Below are positions 6,239 to 9,161 of a stretch of DNA of 9,161 nt, piece after piece. The position numbers were made by a program, and so were the translations under genes. The stretch is from assembly GCA_002382525.1 (NCBI GenBank), contig DFYA01000090.1, forward strand, positions 14,119-23,279. Direction: 5' to 3'. The notes beneath the pieces were generated by a model. The model saw only the letters and a list, made by a program, of their open reading frames with translations, did no database searches and had not been told where the DNA came from. Source of the DNA: Opitutaceae bacterium UBA4094 (lineage in GTDB: Bacteria > Verrucomicrobiota > Verrucomicrobiia > Opitutales > Opitutaceae). Position 1 is the stretch's first letter. Each line of letters begins with the position of its first letter.

Positions 6239-6694
6239 TCAAGCGGCGGACGGCCACCACTGATACAAGAAAAAATAGACCAACACGCCCGTGATGCTGA
6301 CGTAATACCAGATGGGAAACACGACGCGCGCCCAGCGTTTGTGGCGTTCGAACTGGCCGGTAAGGGCGAGCGCGAAGGTCTTAGGCACGAGGTAGGCGAT
6401 GCTGATCGCGAGCACGACGTGGGTGAGCAGGATCACGAGATAGACGACGCGGATCGCCCCTTCGCCGCCAAACTGGGTGTGGATCGCCTCGCCCGCCCCG
6501 GCCGCCATGCCCTTGAGGATTTTGTGGCCCACATAGCCGACCAGAAAAATCGCCGAGACGACGCCGGCCGACAACATGCAGGCGCGGTGGGCGTTGACGT
6601 TTTTGGAGCGGATGAACACGAAGCCCGCGGTCATCAAGAGGGTGGCGAGAGCGTTGAGCGCGGCGTTGAGGGCGGGAATGTCGTTAAGGGTCAC
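6239..6694 (-). CDS. DUF420 membrane protein, CtaM/YozB-like oxidase assembly factor
   Basis: A 151-residue protein with about four hydrophobic helices (about 10-28, 40-55, 82-102, 125-145). It matches the DUF420 pattern: LNALATLLMTAGFVFIR (13-29), AHRACM (35-40), a Tyr/His pair near Y54-H57, H92 in the third helix, and RHKRWARVVFPIWYYVSITGV (117-137) with LYQWW at the end. Firmicute members (YozB/CtaM) are reported to be needed for heme A-containing oxidases, probably at a heme or assembly step. The His residues could bind heme or metal, which is inference. The start is a GTG at 6694, chosen because it leaves the conserved first helix intact and the next in-frame ATG would remove it. No Shine-Dalgarno is visible. 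It follows ctaB by 73 bases and probably shares its transcript. Confidence 0.85.
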   Translation of the reverse strand: MTLNDIPALNAALNALATLLMTAGFVFIRSKNVNAHRACMLSAGVVSAIFLVGYVGHKILKGMAAGAGEAIHTQFGGEGAIRVVYLVILLTHVVLAISIAYLVPKTFALALTGQFERHKRWARVVFPIWYYVSITGVLVYFFLYQWWPSAA

Positions 6695-6729
6695 GTGCGA
6701 GTGGTGTGGGCGGATGCGTCGAGCAGGAG

Positions 6730-6752
6730 TCGGGCCGGCCCGATTTGGGCCG
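6730..6752. repeat. Overlapping palindromes between ctaB and the DUF420 gene
   Basis: TCGGGCCGGCCCGA (6730-6743) is a perfect 14-bp palindrome. Overlapping it, CGGCCC (6736-6741) and GGGCCG (6747-6752) form a 6-bp stem with a 5-base loop. The two structures exclude each other. They sit in the 73-base gap after ctaB and could attenuate or stabilise the message. No T-tract follows on the minus strand. Confidence 0.45.
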
Positions 6753-6767
6753 AGCGGACGATCTCGG

Positions 6768-7667
6768 TTAGTTGAAAAGAAAACGGTCGGCGACCAACGC
6801 GCCGAGTTGCAGCGGCAGCCAGCCGATGGTCGTAAAGAACAACGTGCGCGCGGTCTTGTCGCGTTCGGTCGGTTTGAGAAACGCGGCGGCCCGCGCCAAG
6901 AACCAGACCGCGAGCAGCGCCGTGACGATCGTGTAGTAAATGCTGGCGAGTCCGAGCGGCTGCGGCAGGAGACACACGACGGCGAGCGCGATCGAGTTGA
7001 CGAAGGACCACCGGGCGACCTTGCCGCCCTCGTGGTCGCGCACGGGCAACATCGGGAAGTTCACCGCGCCGTAGTCCTTCCGATACGTCCAAGCGACCGC
7101 CATGAAGTGCGGGATCTGCCAAAAGAACAGGATCGCAAACAAGATCCACCCGAGCGCCGTCACGCCGCCGGTCGCGGCCGCCCAACCAATGAGCGGGGGA
7201 AACGCGCCCGCGACCGCGCCGATCTCGGTGGACCAACGCGACCAGCGTTTCGACGGCGTGTAGATTGCGAGATACGAAATGATCGTGAGCAACGCGAAGA
7301 ACGCCGCCGGGCCGTTGGTGTAGGTGAACAACGTGCCGAGTCCGCCCGCGCACAAGCCGGCGCCGAGCACGAAGGCGGACCCCGTCGCCACTTTGCCGGA
7401 CGGGATCGGCCGGTCGGAGGTGCGCGGCATGACGGCGTCGGTGTCGCATTCCATCCATTGGTTGAGGGCGGCGACGCCGGCGGCGCAGGCGCAGGTGCCC
7501 AAGACCAGCGCGGCGAACTCCGCCGGAAACCAACCCGGGCGCGCCGCCGCGTAGCCGACCAGCGTCGTGATAACCGAGAGCGTGCTGAGGCGCGGTTTGG
7601 TGAGTTCGAGGTAGTCGCCGAAGCGGGCCTTGGGCGCGGAGTGTTCCATGAGGTCTTCGGCGGTCAT
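6768..7667 (-). CDS. ctaB: Protoheme IX farnesyltransferase (heme O synthase)
   Basis: UbiA-superfamily prenyltransferase (299 residues) that adds the farnesyl group of farnesyl diphosphate to heme B, giving heme O, the substrate of CtaA. The first Asp-rich site is N69...D75-x-D77 running into AVMPRTSDRP (78-87). The second conserved region is YTPSKRWSRWSTEIGAVAGA (136-155) leading into FPPLIGW (156-162). WQIPHFMAVAW (183-193) and YRKDY (195-199) are typical heme O synthase segments that set it apart from other UbiA enzymes. About eight to nine hydrophobic helices are visible and the length is normal. The ATG overlaps the ctaA stop by four bases (ATGA), so translation is probably coupled. The first 15 or so residues are polar and precede the usual LTKPR (22-26). 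Equivalent to COX10/cyoE. Confidence 0.95.
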   Translation of the reverse strand: MTAEDLMEHSAPKARFGDYLELTKPRLSTLSVITTLVGYAAARPGWFPAEFAALVLGTCACAAGVAALNQWMECDTDAVMPRTSDRPIPSGKVATGSAFVLGAGLCAGGLGTLFTYTNGPAAFFALLTIISYLAIYTPSKRWSRWSTEIGAVAGAFPPLIGWAAATGGVTALGWILFAILFFWQIPHFMAVAWTYRKDYGAVNFPMLPVRDHEGGKVARWSFVNSIALAVVCLLPQPLGLASIYYTIVTALLAVWFLARAAAFLKPTERDKTARTLFFTTIGWLPLQLGALVADRFLFN

Positions 7668-8674
7668 GCGGCGAGAGGCGTCCGAGCGCGAGCGGTTTCA
7701 CGACGAACAATCACCTCGCGATACGACCACCAGGCGACCGTGAACACCACGGCGAAGATACTCACGCCGCCGATCACATGCGCGGTCGTGTAATAGGGAC
7801 CGCGCAGCGTCCACACCGACATGGCGCCCAGGAAAATCTGCACCACCAGCAAGCCGACGATCAGCGTCGCCACGTTCTTTAATGCGCGCCCGGCGGACGG
7901 CGAGCGCCACAGCGCGATGGCCAACCACACCAGCGCGACGGTCAACACGGCCGCGAGAGCGCGGTGGGCAAAGTGGATCGCCACGCGGAAATCCCACGCC
8001 GCCGGGATCAGCCCGCCTTCGGGCGTGAGCGGAAACGTCGGGATCGCGAGGCCGGCGTTGTTGTGACGCATCACGGCGGCGACGATCAGTTGCACAAAGA
8101 CGAGCAGTGTGGAGATCACCGCCAGCCGGCGGATGTTTGCGGACACACCGGAGTTCATCGGCGAGCCCTCGATCCAAGGGCGTGACAGCCCGGCGGCGAT
8201 GGCAAACAACACGCACACATACACCTGCGCAAGGATCCCGTGGGGGATGCGCAGCATCTGGCCGAGTGACATTTCGAAGCCGGGCACCGCCAGCGAATCG
8301 AGCAGCACGCGTTTACCGCCGAGAATACCTTGCACCACTACGATCACGAGTGCCGTCCAACCGAGTTTGCGCAACCAGCCGCGCTCCTCGCGTAGTTGCA
8401 ACCACACTACAAGCCCGATCGCGAGAAAACCCATGATCATGCCGAAGAGGCGATGGGAGTGCTCGGCGAACTTGTCGATCTCGGTGAGCCAGCCGTCGGG
8501 GTTGATCGAGCCGTTGGACAGCGGCCAGTCGGGAAACACCATGCCGGCGTGGATGCTGGTCGTGAACGCGCCGAGGGTGACGACCGCGAATACCCAGGCG
8601 GCGCCAAGCGCGGCGAACCAGGCGAGCGCGGGCTTGTAAGAAGAGGTGCGGGAAGTGCTCATGATGGAGGTCAT
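7664..8674 (-). CDS. ctaA: Heme A synthase (COX15/CtaA family)
   Basis: Eight-helix membrane enzyme (336 residues) that oxidises the C8 methyl of heme O to the formyl group of heme A. Family motifs are FPDWPLSNGS (47-56), EHSHRLFGM (71-79, with H72 and H74), PHGILAQ (H145), MRHNNAGLAIPTFPL (202-216, H204), IHFAHR (H234, H237) and the TTAHV histidine (H299). E71 corresponds to the conserved catalytic Glu next to a heme-ligand His. The only cysteine is C154, so the extracellular-loop Cys pair of Bacillus-type CtaA is missing, as in the Cox15-like class. Two starts are possible: 8674 or the ATG four codons later at 8662. Neither has a Shine-Dalgarno, and the conserved region begins well after both. 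First gene of its transcript, coupled to ctaB by a 4-base overlap and divergent from the copper-binding lipoprotein gene. Confidence 0.94.
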   Translation of the reverse strand: MTSIMSTSRTSSYKPALAWFAALGAAWVFAVVTLGAFTTSIHAGMVFPDWPLSNGSINPDGWLTEIDKFAEHSHRLFGMIMGFLAIGLVVWLQLREERGWLRKLGWTALVIVVVQGILGGKRVLLDSLAVPGFEMSLGQMLRIPHGILAQVYVCVLFAIAAGLSRPWIEGSPMNSGVSANIRRLAVISTLLVFVQLIVAAVMRHNNAGLAIPTFPLTPEGGLIPAAWDFRVAIHFAHRALAAVLTVALVWLAIALWRSPSAGRALKNVATLIVGLLVVQIFLGAMSVWTLRGPYYTTAHVIGGVSIFAVVFTVAWWSYREVIVRRETARARTPLAA

Positions 8675-8760
8675 CAGCCCGCGTTGTGGCGCGGGGAAGC
8701 GAAAGCACTACCCGCAGCAAAGCCTTTGACAAATTTTTCCTCGGGCGAATCCGTAGGTAT
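8675..8760. promoter_or_regulatory. Divergent promoter region between ctaA and the copper-binding lipoprotein gene
   Basis: The 86-base divergent gap should contain promoters for both directions. The hyphenated palindrome TTTGACAAA (8725-8733) gives a consensus TTGACA on the plus strand (8726-8731) and TTGTCA on the minus strand (8732-8727), so one site could serve as a -35 both ways. No good -10 stands at the right distance: TAGGTA at 8754-8759 is 22 bases from the plus-strand -35. Promoter location is probable, its exact elements are uncertain. Confidence 0.4.
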
Positions 8761-9161
8761 ATGGTTTCTTCCCGACCCCGGTCCCTTCTGCTTATGGCGA
8801 CCGCTTCGTTGCTCCTGTTGTTTTCCGCCTGCAAACCGGGCGGCTCCTCCGGCCAAGCCGCGTCGGATAATCCCAACGAAAAACGTTATCCGCTGACCGG
8901 CGAGATCATCAAAGCCGACCCCGAGCGCCTCACGTTGCTCGTCAACCACGACGAGATCCCCGGCTACATGGCGCCGATGACCATGGAGTTTTCCGTGTCG
9001 CTCGGCGACGTGACCAACGCCCGCCCCGGCCAACGCATCCGCGCCGAACTCGTCGAGCGCGAAGACGGCGAGTTTGCCCTCGAAAAAATTTGGGCCGTCG
9101 ACCCCGTCGCCGACGCGCAAGTCAGTGCCGCCGGTGGCGCGCTTCGCCAAGACACCTCGAT
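8761..9161 (+). CDS. Copper-binding (CusF-like) lipoprotein, probable N-terminus of a SCO1/SenC-type copper chaperone, partial
   Basis: Runs off the right edge after 133 codons. The N-terminus has basic residues (RPR, 5-7), a hydrophobic stretch and FSAC with C24 as a lipobox-like cysteine, so a membrane-anchored extracytoplasmic lipoprotein is likely. A Gly/Ser-rich linker (27-40) leads to a domain at about 43-115 with YPLTGEII, NHDEIPGYMAPMTMEF (62-77) and RPGQRIRAELV. The H63, M70, M73 and M75 pattern fits CusF-like copper-binding domains. Such a domain often precedes the thioredoxin-like domain of SCO1/SenC proteins, which deliver copper to CuA. The region ending LRQDTS is where such a domain would begin, but it lies outside the window, so SCO identity is inference. 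ATG 8761 gives the better signal peptide; ATG 8794 would lose the basic residues. Divergent from ctaA. Confidence 0.72.
   Translation, partial: MVSSRPRSLLLMATASLLLLFSACKPGGSSGQAASDNPNEKRYPLTGEIIKADPERLTLLVNHDEIPGYMAPMTMEFSVSLGDVTNARPGQRIRAELVEREDGEFALEKIWAVDPVADAQVSAAGGALRQDTS

Noticed and set aside
1..9161. Mobile element, phage, tRNA or defence system
   Set aside because: No transposase, integrase, terminal repeats, tRNA-like fold or defence-type domain was seen. All recognised genes belong to respiration, its assembly, or transport.

Overview
The window carries a near-complete aa3/caa3-type cytochrome c oxidase locus with the genes that make its heme A and insert its copper. All recognisable genes lie on the minus strand except one at the right edge. 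GC content is high, genes are tightly packed, and none of the minus-strand starts I checked has a clear Shine-Dalgarno sequence. Together with the cyt c-fused CoxB and the extended CoxA and CoxC, this suggests an aerobic or microaerobic bacterium, perhaps of the Verrucomicrobiota (Opitutaceae-like). That assignment is inference; no rRNA or marker gene is present.

Reading in the direction of transcription (right to left): ctaA (heme A synthase, 8674-7664) overlaps ctaB (heme O synthase, 7667-6768) by 4 bases, and a DUF420/CtaM-like membrane protein (6694-6239) follows. A 230-base non-coding gap with an AT-rich core and several inverted repeats precedes coxB (6008-4707, CuA domain plus fused cytochrome c), coxA (4663-2708), coxC (2568-1723) and a subunit IV gene (1712-1335). 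A strong intrinsic terminator at 1276-1306 closes this unit. Beyond it are ctaG (1132-338) and, overlapping it by 4 bases, the N-terminal part of an SLC13-family permease that runs off the left edge. Diverging from ctaA at the right edge is a plus-strand lipoprotein with a CusF-like copper-binding domain, probably the start of a SCO1/SenC-type copper chaperone.

The genes form a self-contained module. CtaB and CtaA convert heme B to heme O and then heme A. CtaG and the SCO-like protein are candidates for supplying CuB and CuA. The DUF420 protein is a candidate assembly factor. CoxA, CoxB, CoxC and subunit IV are the enzyme. The metal and heme ligands and the proton-channel residues I looked for are all present.

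No wholly new system is visible. The features most worth a second look are a CGTTCT/AGAACG inverted-repeat element between coxA and coxC, a roughly 80-residue insertion with two predicted helices in CoxC, a two-helix C-terminal extension on CoxA, and the uniform absence of Shine-Dalgarno leaders.
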